A stretch of DNA of 64,000 nt from Hippopus hippopus (taxonomy: Eukaryota; Mollusca; Bivalvia; Cardiida; Cardiidae). The stretch covers positions 26,173,084-26,237,083 of the forward strand of contig OX328098.1 of the NCBI GenBank assembly GCA_946811185.2, written 5' to 3'. The translations under genes were made by a program, and so were the position numbers. Below are positions 9,701-19,265 of this stretch, in pieces; the stretch's first letter is position 1, and each line of letters begins with the position of its first letter. The notes beneath the pieces are model-generated. The model worked only from the letters and a program-made list of their open reading frames with translations, did not search any database and was not told the DNA's origin.

Positions 9701-12700
9701 TCTCTGTCAGCAACTAACACTTGCACCGACCATACAATGACAGATTGTCATCTTCACCATAATTTCCATACTTTCAAATAGCATGATATAAATTTAAATG
9801 CATTTTAACACCCGCTTTGTTTACATTTGGCCTTTATTGTTACTTTAACTTGTTTTTGCTAACATTGTAGATCAAGGTCAGACTGTACAGAATGTGAAGT
9901 CTGATAGTGAATCTACACTGTCTAATACTTTGTAACATATTTTGGCCAATACAATGTTGAAATAGCAGTACTGGTTGTTCAGCTATTTTTCCTTACTGTA
10001 AAGGGCTATTTCATTAGTTCAGCTCTCTGAAGTTTAAATTCTACATGTACTTTTTATAGCCTGATAGATATGCAATGAGGATGAAAGTATTGTATGTCAA
10101 ACAGATGATGGCATATTATAATAAAGTTGTAAGATATACAAGTATACAATAAGTTACACATAGTTGTATTGTTTGATCTTTGTTGTGTTTTGTTTCAAAT
10201 TATCTTGAGATAAACTATTGACATTTCATTCTGTTTGAAGTTTGTAAGCATATGAAATTCTATTTTATATGATGAGTTATCGTTTTTCTCGATATACCTA
10301 GCATAGAGTAAAAAGTTTTTGTTCATGTAGCAGACAAAATAGAAAAGATAGTGAGAAATGGCCAAATTAATGATTTCCCGTTCTTTCAATGTTTTTACAT
10401 GAAAGAATGTGTAAACCTTTACCAATTGACAAAATTGTATAGTTGTCTAATTTGAAAGCATTTGCAGACAACATATTAGATGTGGTTGAAATCATAGATT
10501 TGTTTTGTCAAAGTATGAGAGTTTTACAGTCTTTTTTTATGAATTTTTATCTCTAAGAGACATTTTTATAGTCTATATTTTCCTACGTACACACATCAAG
10601 AAAATAAATAGAGTGCTTAATTTGTTTTGGTCATTTCTGATAGCATTATTTCAATTTATATTTAATGCTTTGCCATACAATTCCAAGTTAAGCGACCTTG
10701 AGGAAGATGCCTTTTGAAAAGAGTTAACCCCTTACCACAAAATCACAAGTTTTAACGACCCTGAGGTAGAATCTTTTCGAAAACATTGTGGGAAAAGGAG
10801 AAAATGCTGGTTACCAGCATTTTCTGCTTTTCTCACAATGTTTTCTACCCTATTAAAGACGGATTCCATCATTTGAGCCACACTGGAATTGTCTTTTGCA
10901 AATGCTTTCAATTTTGGCAAGTGTACATTTTTGTTGTGTGGTAACAAGTTAATTCTTTGTCAGATCCCTGATAGTTTGATATTATGTAGGTTTAACTGGT
11001 TTATCATTATGCCCCCCTTCAACGAAGTGGGGGTATATTGCTTTGCACATGTCGGTCGGTCGGTCCGTCGGTAGACCTTACCTTGTCCGGATGATAACTA
11101 GACACAGAATTGACCTATGTTCGTCAAATTTGGCACAGACATTTGTCTCGGAGTGTAGATGATCTTATTGATTTTGAGGTCAATCGGGCAAAGGTCAAGG
11201 TCACAGTGACCGTCAACATGTTGATATATAGACCAAATCTTGTCCGGGTGATAACTAGACACAGAATCGACCGAGGTTCGTCAAATTTGGCACAGACATG
11301 CGTCTCAGAGTGCAAATGATCCCTATTGATTTTGAGGTCAATCGGTGAAAGGTCAAGGTCACAGTGACCGTCAACATGTTGATATATAGACCAAACCTTG
11401 TCCGGATGATAACTAGACACAGAATTGACCTAGGTTCGTCAAATTTGGCACAGACATTTGTCTCGGAGTGTAGATGATCCCTATTGATTTTGAGGTCAAT
11501 CGGTCAAAGGTCAAGGTCACAGTGACCGTCAACATGTTGATATATAGACCAAACCTTGTCCGGATGATAACTAGACACAGAATTGACCTAGGTTTGTCAA
11601 ATTTGGCACAGACATTCGTCTCAGAGTGTAGATGATCCCTATTGATTTTGAGGTCAATCGGTCAAAGGTCAAGGTCACAGTGACCGTCAACATGTTGATA
11701 TATAGACCAAACCTTGTCCGGATGATGACTAGACACAAAATTGACCTAGGTTCGTCAAATTTGGCACAGACATTTGTCTCGGAGTGTAGATGATCCCTAT
11801 TGATTTTGAGGTCAATCAGTGAAAGGTCAAGGTCACAGTGACCATCAACATGTTGATATATAGACCAAACCTTGTCCGGATGATAACTAGACACAGAATT
11901 GACCTAGGTGCGTCAAATTCTGTACAGATATTCATCTCGGAGTGTAAATGATCCCTATCGATTTTGAGATTAATCCATCAAAGGTCAAGGTCACAGTGGC
12001 CTTCAACTTAATGATATATAGACCAGACCTTGTCCAGATGATAACTACACACAGAATTGACCTAGGTCCTTCAAGTTCTGTACAGATATTCATCTTGGAA
12101 TGTAAATGATCCCTATAGATTTTAAGGTTAATCCGTGAAAGGTCAAGGTCACAGTGACCACCAGATGATTCAGGGCCCGCGCTGCCATTCGCCACTTGAG
12201 CCATTTGCTCAAAAAAAATTAAAGTGTCTCAAAAATTGTGATATGTGACTCAACTTGTGGCTCCAACATTTTATTCGTGTATTATCGGGGACGTAGTAAG
12301 CATCGAAGTCGACTGGAAAAAAGCGGAAGTGAAACGCGCATGCCAAAAAGAAAAACGATAACCCAGTCTGTGTATCGGCGACTGTTTACAATCTTGTATG
12401 TATACACACGGCGGTGTGTATAATTATGCGAACTGTTGACAGATTATCACGTTTAACAATTGAAGTGGGCTATAAATCAAAAAGATGACATCGATATTTC
12501 CCAATCAATTCTTTTGATATCAGTTTATGAAGTGTGCCACTTCCTGTATCAATGTGGCAGTAGGGGGGCATGACTGTTTTACAAACAGACATCTTGTTAC
12601 ATATATGTATTATGTTTAACTGGTACTACTTTCCTTGTTCCAATGATTTTACAACTGAGGAGAAAGGTTTTTGAAAACACATTGAATTAGAAAGTGCTGG

Positions 12701-15700
12701 TAACCAGTGGATTTCTTGTTCCACAATGTTTTCTACTCTTTCAAAAACAAAGCCTGTCATAATTATGCCCTTCATTTTATTGTCTTTTGCAAGTGCTTTC
12801 AACATGTATGAGTGTAGATGGCTTGTGTCTGGTACAGGGTTAAAATTCATTTTCATTAAAGGATTATTTTTTTTCATGTCTTCATTTTAATATGGAATAT
12901 CTGTACAAACTGCTGTTGCACATTGTTTAACTTTGACAGGATGAATTTCCATCTCTCTCTCTCTCTCTATCTCTCATCCCCAGCCCCCCCCCTCCCCTTA
13001 ACCTAGTCTGAACTTTGATTATGTGGGAAAGCCGCCTGTGGCTTTGAAACAGTTATGTGTGTTGGACTGGTAAAAATGAGTCATAATGAACACAATGCCA
13101 CATGCACCAGTTATGATTAGTAAAGCATAATTGCCCATTTTTTTATCTTTGGGTTAAACTTAGCCTAACTCTTTACCATACATCAAAATTTTAGACTTGT
13201 CCAAATTAAATCATTTGTAGGCAAGAAATTAAGTGATACTCAAAGATTTGTCCTATAGGGGGTTAAAAATTTTAGTCTCGTCCAACTTAAATCATTTGTA
13301 AGCAAGAAATTAAGTGATACTCAAAGATTTGTCCTATAGCGGATAGAAAATATTGTGCAAAAAGGAGAAAATGCTTGTTACCAGCATTTCCTCCTCTTCT
13401 AAGATTGTTTTCAAAAGCCATTCTCTCTCTCAGGTTTGTTAAAACTCATGAATATTTAGTAAAGGTTTAAGTTTGGTTATATTTTTAGGATGAAGAAGAT
13501 GAGGAGGAGGAAGATGAAAGAGAAGGTAACTCAACAGGTCAAAATTCAAAAGCAAAGGAAGAAGAGGAAGAAGACGAGAAAATGCCTGATTATGATGATG
13601 CTACACAACAATTAATTGCTGGTAAAGGTTTTTCTTTTTTAATCTATGTCAGACAAGGAGGTGAGGGCAGTAGTTTGGTCAGTAACGTACAGGGCTTGAA
13701 GCCAGGAGGGTCACTGGATACATTTCACTAGCTTGGCCATTTTCTTTCTGAGGGTGGATGATGTCATTGTGACAAGATTTATTCCTCTCTCATTGTTTTC
13801 ACGATGGTTATGTGGGAAAGCAGGCAGTGGCTGGGAAGAATACATTGCTAAATACCAGTGAAAGAAACTCAAGGAAAGTATAGACAGATGCACTGTCTGT
13901 TAATGTTGAAAATGGCTTTAAACATGCAAACAAATCATGACCAGGGTCAGTACTCTAAACCTAAATTCCAACCCTAGCAACTGTTTGCTGGGATGGACCA
14001 TCTTGGTGTATTAGATAGCTAGTCAAGGAATTTACAGTACAAGTATTTGAGGAATCAAGCTCATTTAGATTGTCCTTTGGTGTTTTAATGACCCTGAGGA
14101 AAAGACTTCTGAAAACTTTGTGGAAAAAAGGCTTTTGAATCTGTTGTGGAAAAAGGGACACAATTCCTCAAGGTCATTCAAGCACAAGATCATTTGAACA
14201 CTAAATGGACTGTTCAGTCTTGGATTTACACTGATATTTTGTGATATATTCTGATAAAATCACCCTTACCAGTACTGGTTTTTTTTTTCTAGCAAAGTGA
14301 AATGATTGTAAGCAAATATTGTTAAACCCATATACATGTACATGTTTGATTTATACTTCATTCTTACTTCATGTTTATTTTTATGAACAGCTGCTGATGA
14401 AGCAAGAAAACAGTTTAATGAAGCATCAGATAATTTAGCAAATGCAGAAAATAAGATAAGGTGGGACCATATTTATCTATACAGAGCTCTACTATACCAA
14501 GTCTGTTTGAAAATACTCTTTTTTTTCTTCGTCATAAATTGTTTTAGTTTACCCTGCACTGCCAGTCAACCAGTCCTGGTTTAGCAACAAGGAATTCATC
14601 CTTTTTAACCCTTTACTTTTGTAACAAACCAGGGGTAAAAAGCTTTTGAAAACAGTGTGGGAAAGTAGGAAATGCTGGTAACCATTGTTTCTCCTTTTTC
14701 CTACAATGTTTTCTACCCTTTCACTAACAAATTTCATCGGTTGAGTCAAATTCATCTTCTGTTTGGACTGTTCTGATATTTTGGGCCCAACTGGTTAACT
14801 CGATGGTTAGCGTATCTGACTCGCGACCTGGTGGTTTCAGGTTCGATACCTTGTTCAGGCAAACTTTCTGTATGGTGATTTTTTGCCTCTCACCTTTTAT
14901 GTTTGTGAGAAAAGTAGTCATTGCATGGAAAGAAAGTTTTGTCAGCTCTAGTGTGAGAAAGCCAGGAAACACGTGTGTAGGTGCACTGATCACCGTGATA
15001 TGACCTAAGCTGTTAAAACTGCGTTAAACTGCAATACAATGTCATATATTTTGTTCCTGGGTAAAGATGTAAAATAGTTAGAATGGAATTCCTTGGGCTA
15101 GAAATTAAATTACTCTGTAAATGAAGATATATTTAGGTAAATATATTTGGTAATAGATATTTAGGATAAACAGCCAATGGTGTAGACCAAAGATAGCAGA
15201 TGGTATAGATCCAAGATCAAAAGATTCTTTGCATTCTGATCTTGCTGTATGGTGTAAATCAAACAATACTTTTGTCACCATCAATGATGAAAGGGGTTGA
15301 AGATTTCACTTGATACCCAACTTTTTGTTGAGGAAAAGATAAACTGCACATATAAAAACAAAGATGTATAGTCAATCAATGAAATGAGCTGACAAATGGA
15401 GAAAGTGAAGCTGTTTTGAATCTATAAAAACTGGCCTAGCCCTAGTTACTGGATGTTAATACATGGACTTGCATTACAGGGATTATGTGTTTAGCTCAGT
15501 ACAACGTTGGAGAATTGTCCAAATTGAAAGCATTTGCAGATGACAAATGCTACAGAAATATGGAAATTGTCTCTTAAATATTGAAAACATTATGGAAAAA
15601 GGAGAAAATATTGGTTGTCAGCATTTTCTACTTTTTGCAAAGAGTTCTCAAAAGCCAGCATTGTCAGGGTTGTTAAAACCTAAGTTTGGTAAAAGTTCAG

Positions 15701-18700
15701 GTAATTATTACCCTAGTGAGTGTGATACAATGTATGTGGCATAAAGGTGAAGAAGTTCGAAAAAGCATGGTTAGATGGGTACACTGCCCACCATTATGTA
15801 ACTGAAATATGTTTTAAGAAGATATCGAGTATGGAACCAAAATTATGAAGAACAGAATTGAATGTTCTGAGCATATTTGAAGTATTTAAATGACAGGAAA
15901 TATTGCATTTTTCTTATATAAATGAATAAAAAGAGATCAAACTCCAAGTGTCATTATGAAAAAAATATTTTTTTATTTTTTGATGTGAAATTGCACAAAA
16001 CTCTTTTTGAAATGAAGCAATTACTGGGCTTTAGTGATTTCTTAAGATTCTCATGATTCATTAAATTGCAAGTACTTAGTAACATAAAATTTCGTAGTTT
16101 CAAAAAGCTAATAAACCTGTTAAAATTTTTCTTTGCAGGGAACTTAATATGTATTTAACATTAGATCTTGGGCCAGGCTTTGAGTTTAATGAACTTAAAG
16201 GGAACTGTTACGAGTATACAGACAGAGAATATACATATAAACTTTGTGCCTTTGATAAGGCCTCTCAGAGACCCAAAAATGGTGGAGGTGAAACTTCATT
16301 GGGGTAAGTATTCAGTTGCATTTTATAGGACCTTTATAGACCAACATTTGTTTTCCTAATTCTTTCCTCTAGGTAAATACTTTTGAAAATGTTAAAAATT
16401 ATCATTGGAAAAGGAGAAAATGCTGGTAACCAGGATAAACACATTGAATTTAAAGTCTGCAAGCGCTTTCAATTTAGCATAGTGTAAAGCGTCCTTGTTT
16501 GGTAAAAAGTTAACCCTTAACCTGCTAAATGGGTGAAATGAAACTTTCAAACCAACAGTAAAAAAGCAATTTTTACTATTTCGGAGTTATTTATGGGGGA
16601 AAGATATCTCCTCATTGGACAGTGTAGATCCAAGATCAAACTGCACATTCTGAGCAGTCTTATCTTGATCTATACTATCCACAAAAGGGCCTTGAGTAGA
16701 GCTTAGCAGTGTAAGGCTTAAATGAGTAGTTTGTCCATTTGTAAAATAACTTAAAATGTTTTCTCAGTGTAGAATCCAGGGCTTTAAGTCGAACAGGTGC
16801 CAGTCCAGATGTTGGCTGAGTGAAAAAATCTCTCATAGGATTAATGTAAATATCACATCCAGCACCAACTTTTCAGCATACAGCTTTGAAAAATGAAAAT
16901 TACAGATAATCAACATTAACTCTTTACCAAATGATAAATTTTTAAACTTGTCAAAATTGACAGTATTTGCACACAGCAAATTAAGTGCAGCTTAAGACAT
17001 GGAATGTGTCTTTGGAAGGGTAGAAAACAATGTGGAAATGGAGACAGTGCTGGTTACCAGTGTTTTCCTCTTTTCCCATAATGCTTTTAAATGCCTTCTC
17101 TGTCAGGGTCATTTGAACTCAGGTTTGTGTAGTAAAGGCCTAAAGAGGTTTTGAAGTACATGCGAAAACATTGTGGCATGAGAGATTGCTAGGTCAAAGC
17201 AATTCCTCTTTTTTATACGCCCGAAGGGTCGTATTATGTTATGGCCCTGGTTGTCCGTCCGTCCGTCTGTCTGTCTGTCCGTCCATTAGCAATTTCTTGT
17301 GCGTGCAATTCCTCCTACAGTTTTCATTGGAATAAGTTCAAACTTACCACAATGAATCTCTATGATGTGTAGTTGTGCATGTGACTTTTAAAATTTGGAT
17401 ATCTGCAGGCGTTCTAGATTTTAAGCCATTTCACTGACAAGCCCCTTCGGACGTATATACGCCGCTTTGCGAAGCTTTTGTTGTCAGAATGTTTTGAAAA
17501 GTGTTACGGTAAATTTATTAATTTATTTCTGTTAAGGTATTTTCATATTTTAGGTGCTAAAATCACTCTACTGTTCTTTTTTTCCAGCACCTGGAGTAGA
17601 TGGGATGGCCCTCCAGAAGATAAATATTCTGTCCAGAAATACGAAAATGGCCAGAATTGTTGGAATGGCCCTAATAGATCTGTAAAGGTATCAACATAAT
17701 ATGCCTAAACCTTTTACCACACAGTCTGGAGTTTTAACGGCCCTAAAGACGGGAGCTTTTTAAAACATCATGGGAATAGAAGAAAATGCTGGCAAGCAGC
17801 ATTATGTTTCCTACCCTTTTTAAGACATACTTAATAATTTGAGACATAAATGATTTGAGACATATTTAATTTTTCACCTGTAAATGCTTTCAGATTGGAC
17901 CAGTCTAAAATTTTGTGGTTTTGAGTTAATACGCTCCATTTGAAGAAAATGCTTTGAGGGTACACTGGAATCAGGTTGTCTGTCTGCTTGTCTATTGCAT
18001 TCACATGTTTATATGTGTGGCAGTCACCCTCTTCAGTTATGCTGTCATTCGTTGAAACTTTACCAGAAAATGAAGATGTGCAAGTCAATATTTTCAATCA
18101 GGTTTTGAAGAATTTCCTCCCCTGGAATGTAGGCCAAATCACCTTTCATGATGATGCGCGATACAACAACATTCTCTTTGAACTTAGACATTTTTGTGCA
18201 GGGCATATGTTAGATTTGAACATATATTTCTGTATCCAAGTATTTTGCAGGGGTAGCTAGTGAAAATGTAAGAGAAAATGCTTATTTGCGATAACTCTCC
18301 TAATCTCTCAATCCATAAGATGTCTATTGGGACATGTGGGTTGCTGTTTATAAGCAACTGTGCCTATCCTACAATATTTTTAAAGCTATCTAGTACATTG
18401 GCATTAAAAAGCCATATTTGTGCAGTAATTGGTAAAGTTCTAAATCTGTTACATATGTGAAGTGGATTAACTCTTTACCACACAATCCCCAAGTGTTAAC
18501 GACTCTGAGGAAGAAGCTCTTTGAAAACAATGTGGGAAAAGAAGAAAATGCTAGTAATCAGCATGATCTTCCTTTCCCAAGCTGTCTCCTACCCTTTCAA
18601 GAACAAAAGCCAATATATGAATTAGATTTGTTATCTGCACATGCTTTGAATTTGGACAAGTCTAAAATTTTGCACTTTTTTAAAGAGTTACCTGTGATAT

Positions 18701-19189
18701 AGCTAAGAACTCAGATGATAACATTTTACTTGAACAAATGAAATTTGGTAGCAGAGTCGAGAATGCATTATTAAAGAAAATGCTCATTTTGAGCAATAGT
18801 TTCCCCTTTTTCACTGTATTTTGAAAAATTATACATGACTCTTTTACTTATATGCTTAAGAAATGAAGTTGATACTTTCAGTCATGGGGAAAGAAAAAGA
18901 AGAGAAGAAACAAAAAAGGATTGAATAATGGCAGTTTCAAGGATGTATTGTCAGAATATCTTAGAAGTGATTAAAGTGTGTAGAGCTTGGATTTAACTGT
19001 GTATGTCTGATCTTGATCTGTACTCTCTGTTAAATCAAATGAAGTTGTACTCAACCATCTTAATTTGAACAAGTAACCAACGCATTTGAGCCAAGTAGAT
19101 GTGAATATGAGTTTGACTTTGAGACTCCCAGTAGATATTCTGAGCCTCCTAGGACTAGTGACGATCATCATGCTCATACAGAACTCTAA
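6672..19189 (+). CDS. PRKCSH: Glucosidase II subunit beta, 3' half of a split gene
   Basis: Six exons: 6672-6746, 13489-13621, 14391-14460, 16139-16303, 17588-17687 and 19074-19189, giving about 219 codons of the C-terminal part (human protein about 530). Known role: the non-catalytic beta subunit of ER glucosidase II, which retains the alpha subunit in the ER and whose MRH lectin domain binds mannose on N-glycans during glucose trimming and calnexin cycling. Seen here: an acidic Asp/Glu-rich stretch, [13 protein letters not shown] followed by a charged helix ([13 protein letters not shown]), then MRH motifs [37 protein letters not shown] and EPSRCEYEF, and a terminal HTEL. Intron phases match across the first five exons. 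The join of exon 5 (phase 0) to exon 6 (needs one extra base) is not explained, and the segment carrying the MRH Cys-Gly motif is not found. The N-terminal half should lie upstream and was not seen. Identity is certain; full functionality is not. Confidence 0.93.
7268..7535 (+). mobile_element. TTAA-221 MITE, decayed and enlarged
   Basis: CCCTTTACCAAACAATC at left, AGAAAATGCTGATAACC at the centre, TTTTGTAAAGAG at right. Extra sequence in the right half makes it longer than 221 bp. Confidence 0.6.
7903..8062 (+). mobile_element. TTAA-221 MITE, right end missing
   Basis: TTAA at 7899-7902, then CTCTTTAC, with the palindrome as AAATGCTGGTAACCAGCATC. Lost after ATCATTTAAG. Confidence 0.7.
8177..8397 (+). 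mobile_element. TTAA-221 MITE, full length
   Basis: 221 bp between TTAA at 8173-8176 and 8398-8401. Well preserved; the palindrome arms match over about 32 nt. Confidence 0.9.
8918..9040 (+). mobile_element. TTAA-221 MITE, left half
   Basis: TCGTTACCAAACATT then GTAATAACCCCGT and a decayed palindrome (AATGCTATAACCAGCATT). The right half is missing. Confidence 0.6.
9160..9358 (+). mobile_element. TTAA-221 MITE, decayed left end
   Basis: Clear central palindrome (AAATGCTGGTAACCAGTATT) and right arm ending GGGAAAGGG. The left terminus is not recognisable. Confidence 0.65.
9483..9845. mobile_element. Foldback MITE, AGTAAAGGCCAAA ends
   Basis: Inverted arms of about 140 bp: AAAGGCCAAAATATC, GCAGCTGTCATAA and ATGACAGTCTG at left mirror CAGATTGTCAT, TAAATGCATTTT and TTTGGCCTTTATTG at right. 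About 360 bp, single copy in the window. Confidence 0.7.
9846..10410. other. No gene recognised
   Basis: A+T-rich. It holds one degenerate GATCAAGGTCAGACTG hairpin at about 9866-9925 and a family fragment just downstream at 10413-10510. Confidence 0.4.
10728..10948 (+). mobile_element. TTAA-221 MITE, full length
   Basis: 221 bp between TTAA at 10724-10727 and 10949-10952. Preceded at 10668-10720 by the left 50 bp of another copy. Confidence 0.88.
11009..12598 (+). mobile_element. Helentron/pearl-like element with tandem core
   Basis: Starts ATGCCCCCCTTC, forming a short hairpin with GAAGTGGGGG, followed by CGGTCGGTCGGTCCG. The core is seven 158-bp units (11082-12187). The 3' arm carries AGGGGGGCATG, then a CTGTTTTACAAACAG hairpin and CTTGTT. 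A 5' arm, tandem core, 3' subterminal hairpin and T-rich end is the layout described for Helentron-associated elements and bivalve 'pearl' repeats. The classification is inference; no RepHel gene is present. Confidence 0.7.
11082..12187 (+). repeat. 7 x 158-bp tandem array rich in AGGTCA
   Basis: CTTGTCCGG-type anchors fall at 11082, 11239, 11397, 11555, 11713, 11871 and 12029: spacing 157, then 158 five times. The early units are close to identical; the last two diverge. A typical unit contains TTGACCTAGG, GAGGTCAATC and AAAGGTCAAGGTCACAGTGA, that is four exact AGGTCA/TGACCT hexamers. Confidence 0.95.
12620..12839 (+). mobile_element. TTAA-221 MITE, diverged
   Basis: TTAA at 12616-12619 and 12840-12843. 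The ends are strongly mutated and the palindrome is partly lost (AAAGTGCTGGTAACCAGTGG). Confidence 0.7.
12949..12976. repeat. CT microsatellite
   Basis: Run of CT dinucleotides followed by a C-rich stretch. Confidence 0.9.
13169..13466 (-). mobile_element. TTAA-221 MITE with internal duplication
   Basis: A stretch of about 90 bp (AAAATTTTAGACTTGTCC through GATTTGTCCTATAG) is present twice, then the palindrome and the right end with TTAA at 13467-13470. The element ends 18 bp before the splice AG of the next PRKCSH exon. Confidence 0.8.
13489..13621 (+). CDS. PRKCSH: PRKCSH exon, acidic segment 2 and linker
   Basis: Acceptor ATTTTTAG ends at 13488; donor GTAAAG at 13622. 133 bp, phase 0 in and phase 1 out. 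Reads [17 protein letters not shown], a potential N-glycosylation sequon NST, a second acidic run, then [13 protein letters not shown], the segment that joins the acidic region to the coiled coil in the family. Confidence 0.93.
13672..13925 (+). mobile_element. SINE, type B
   Basis: Decayed tRNA-like head (GGTCAGTAACGTACAGGGCT), then GAGGGTGGATGATG, GATGGTTATGTGGGAAAGCA and the tail AATGTTGAAAATGGCTTTAA. It lies in a PRKCSH intron. Confidence 0.75.
14391..14460 (+). CDS. PRKCSH: PRKCSH exon, helical segment
   Basis: Acceptor ATGAACAG ends at 14390; donor GTGGGA at 14461. 70 bp, phase 1 in and phase 0 plus 2 bases out. Reads [20 protein letters not shown] then NKI; Arg is completed by the next exon. 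It matches the coiled-coil segment that precedes the MRH domain. Confidence 0.92.
14609..14762 (+). mobile_element. TTAA-221 MITE, right end missing
   Basis: TTAA at 14605-14608 then CCCTTTACTTT. The palindrome is present (AAATGCTGGTAACCATTG). Truncated before the SINE at 14790. Confidence 0.7.
14790..15042 (+). mobile_element. SINE, type C
   Basis: tRNA-like head with box-A-like GATGGTTAGCGTA and box-B-like GGTTCGATACC, a body with TGCCTCTCACC, and a tail TGATATGACCTAAGC then GCGTTAAACTGCAATAC. A minus-strand copy is at 62128-62385. Confidence 0.8.
15505..15705 (-). mobile_element. TTAA-221 MITE, decayed ends
   Basis: TTGTCCAAATTGAAAGCATT, a central palindrome as AAATATTGGTTGTCAGC, and the right arm GTTGTTAAAACC. 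Both TTAA sites are lost. Confidence 0.65.
16139..16303 (+). CDS. PRKCSH: PRKCSH exon, start of MRH domain
   Basis: Acceptor TTTGCAG ends at 16138; donor GTAAGT at 16304. Phase 2 in and phase 2 out, 165 bp. Reads [34 protein letters not shown] and GGGETSLG. The two cysteines shown are the first MRH pair; the GPxxEF and TSLG patterns are diagnostic of the family. Confidence 0.95.
16381..16509 (+). mobile_element. TTAA-221 MITE, internal deletion
   Basis: Palindrome left arm then a jump to GTCTGCAAGCGCTTTCAATT and the right end GGTAAAAAG. Its right TTAA (16510-16513) is also the left TTAA of the next element. Confidence 0.7.
16514..16717 (+). mobile_element. Second TTAA MITE family (GATC palindrome)
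   Basis: TTAA at 16510-16513 and 16718-16721. Begins CCCTTAACCTGCTAAATGGG; contains the hairpin GTGTAGATCCAAGATC with its mirror TATCTTGATCTATAC; ends GTAAGGC. Same architecture as 56983-57202 and 23078-23283. The short CCCTTA ends with TTAA again suggest piggyBac-type mobility (inference). Confidence 0.75.
16920..17139 (-). mobile_element. TTAA-221 MITE, near full length
   Basis: TTAA at 16916-16919, CTCTTTACCAAATG start, palindrome TGCTGGTTACCAGTG, right flank CTAA. Confidence 0.82.
17214..17482 (+). mobile_element. Foldback element, TACGCCCGAAGGG family
   Basis: Starts TATACGCCCGAAGGGTCG followed by a CCGTCCGTCCGTCTG run; ends GGACGTATATACGCC then the hairpin GCTTTGCGAAGC and TTTTGTT. 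About 270 bp. A second copy is at 50145-50433. Confidence 0.8.
17588..17687 (+). CDS. PRKCSH: PRKCSH exon, MRH core
   Basis: Acceptor TTTTTTTCCAG ends at 17587; donor GTATCA at 17688. 100 bp, phase 2 in and 0 out. Reads [20 protein letters not shown] and [13 protein letters not shown]. CWxGPNRS is the family hallmark; the Arg is one of the residues that contact mannose in MRH folds, and NRS is also a sequon. Confidence 0.95.
17709..17925 (+). mobile_element. TTAA-221 MITE, near full length
   Basis: CTAA left flank, CTTTTACCACACAG start, right TTAA at 17926-17929. Begins 21 bp after the donor of the PRKCSH exon at 17588-17687. Confidence 0.78.
18471..18687 (+). mobile_element. TTAA-221 MITE, near full length
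   Basis: TTAA at 18467-18470, CTCTTTACCACACAATCC start, end TTAAAGAG with right flank TTAC. The palindrome is partly decayed (ATGCTAGTAATCAGCATG). Confidence 0.8.
19074..19189 (+). CDS. PRKCSH: PRKCSH terminal exon with HTEL
   Basis: Open from a candidate acceptor GAACAAG (ending 19073) to TAA at 19187-19189. Reads [20 protein letters not shown], then [12 protein letters not shown] and AHTEL. EPSRCEY is the conserved MRH motif holding the Glu and Tyr that contact mannose. HTEL is an ER-retrieval signal of the HDEL/KDEL type. Two oddities: the usual TPAAC cysteine is replaced (TPSRY), and an in-frame TAA at 19061 means the preceding Cys-Gly segment must be on a separate, unseen exon or is lost. 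The polypyrimidine tract before the acceptor is weak. Confidence 0.85.
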
Positions 19190-19265
19190 CACCTTTAATT
19201 GATTGAAATCATTACACAGATATTTAGACATTTAGGAATAATAAACCATCCTTCGAAGTCATTAA

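Noticed and set aside
11082..12187. CRISPR-like regularly spaced array
   Set aside because: Units are 158 bp of continuous similarity without distinct spacers, in eukaryotic DNA.
17898..17925. Micro-exon reading LKFCGFE as the missing Cys-Gly segment
   Set aside because: It is the right end of a TTAA-221 copy (CAGTCTAAAATTTTGT is a family phrase), so the Cys-Gly is coincidental.
17976..18260. 94-codon reading in the last PRKCSH intron
   Set aside because: No Cys-Gly motif or fit to the MRH domain, and no donor in the correct phase; likely chance.
19021..19073. Extending the PRKCSH terminal exon upstream (reading with VKSNEVV)
   Set aside because: That reading is in another frame, ends in a stop at 19073-19075, and lacks the Cys-Gly motif; the EPSRCEY frame is closed by TAA at 19061.
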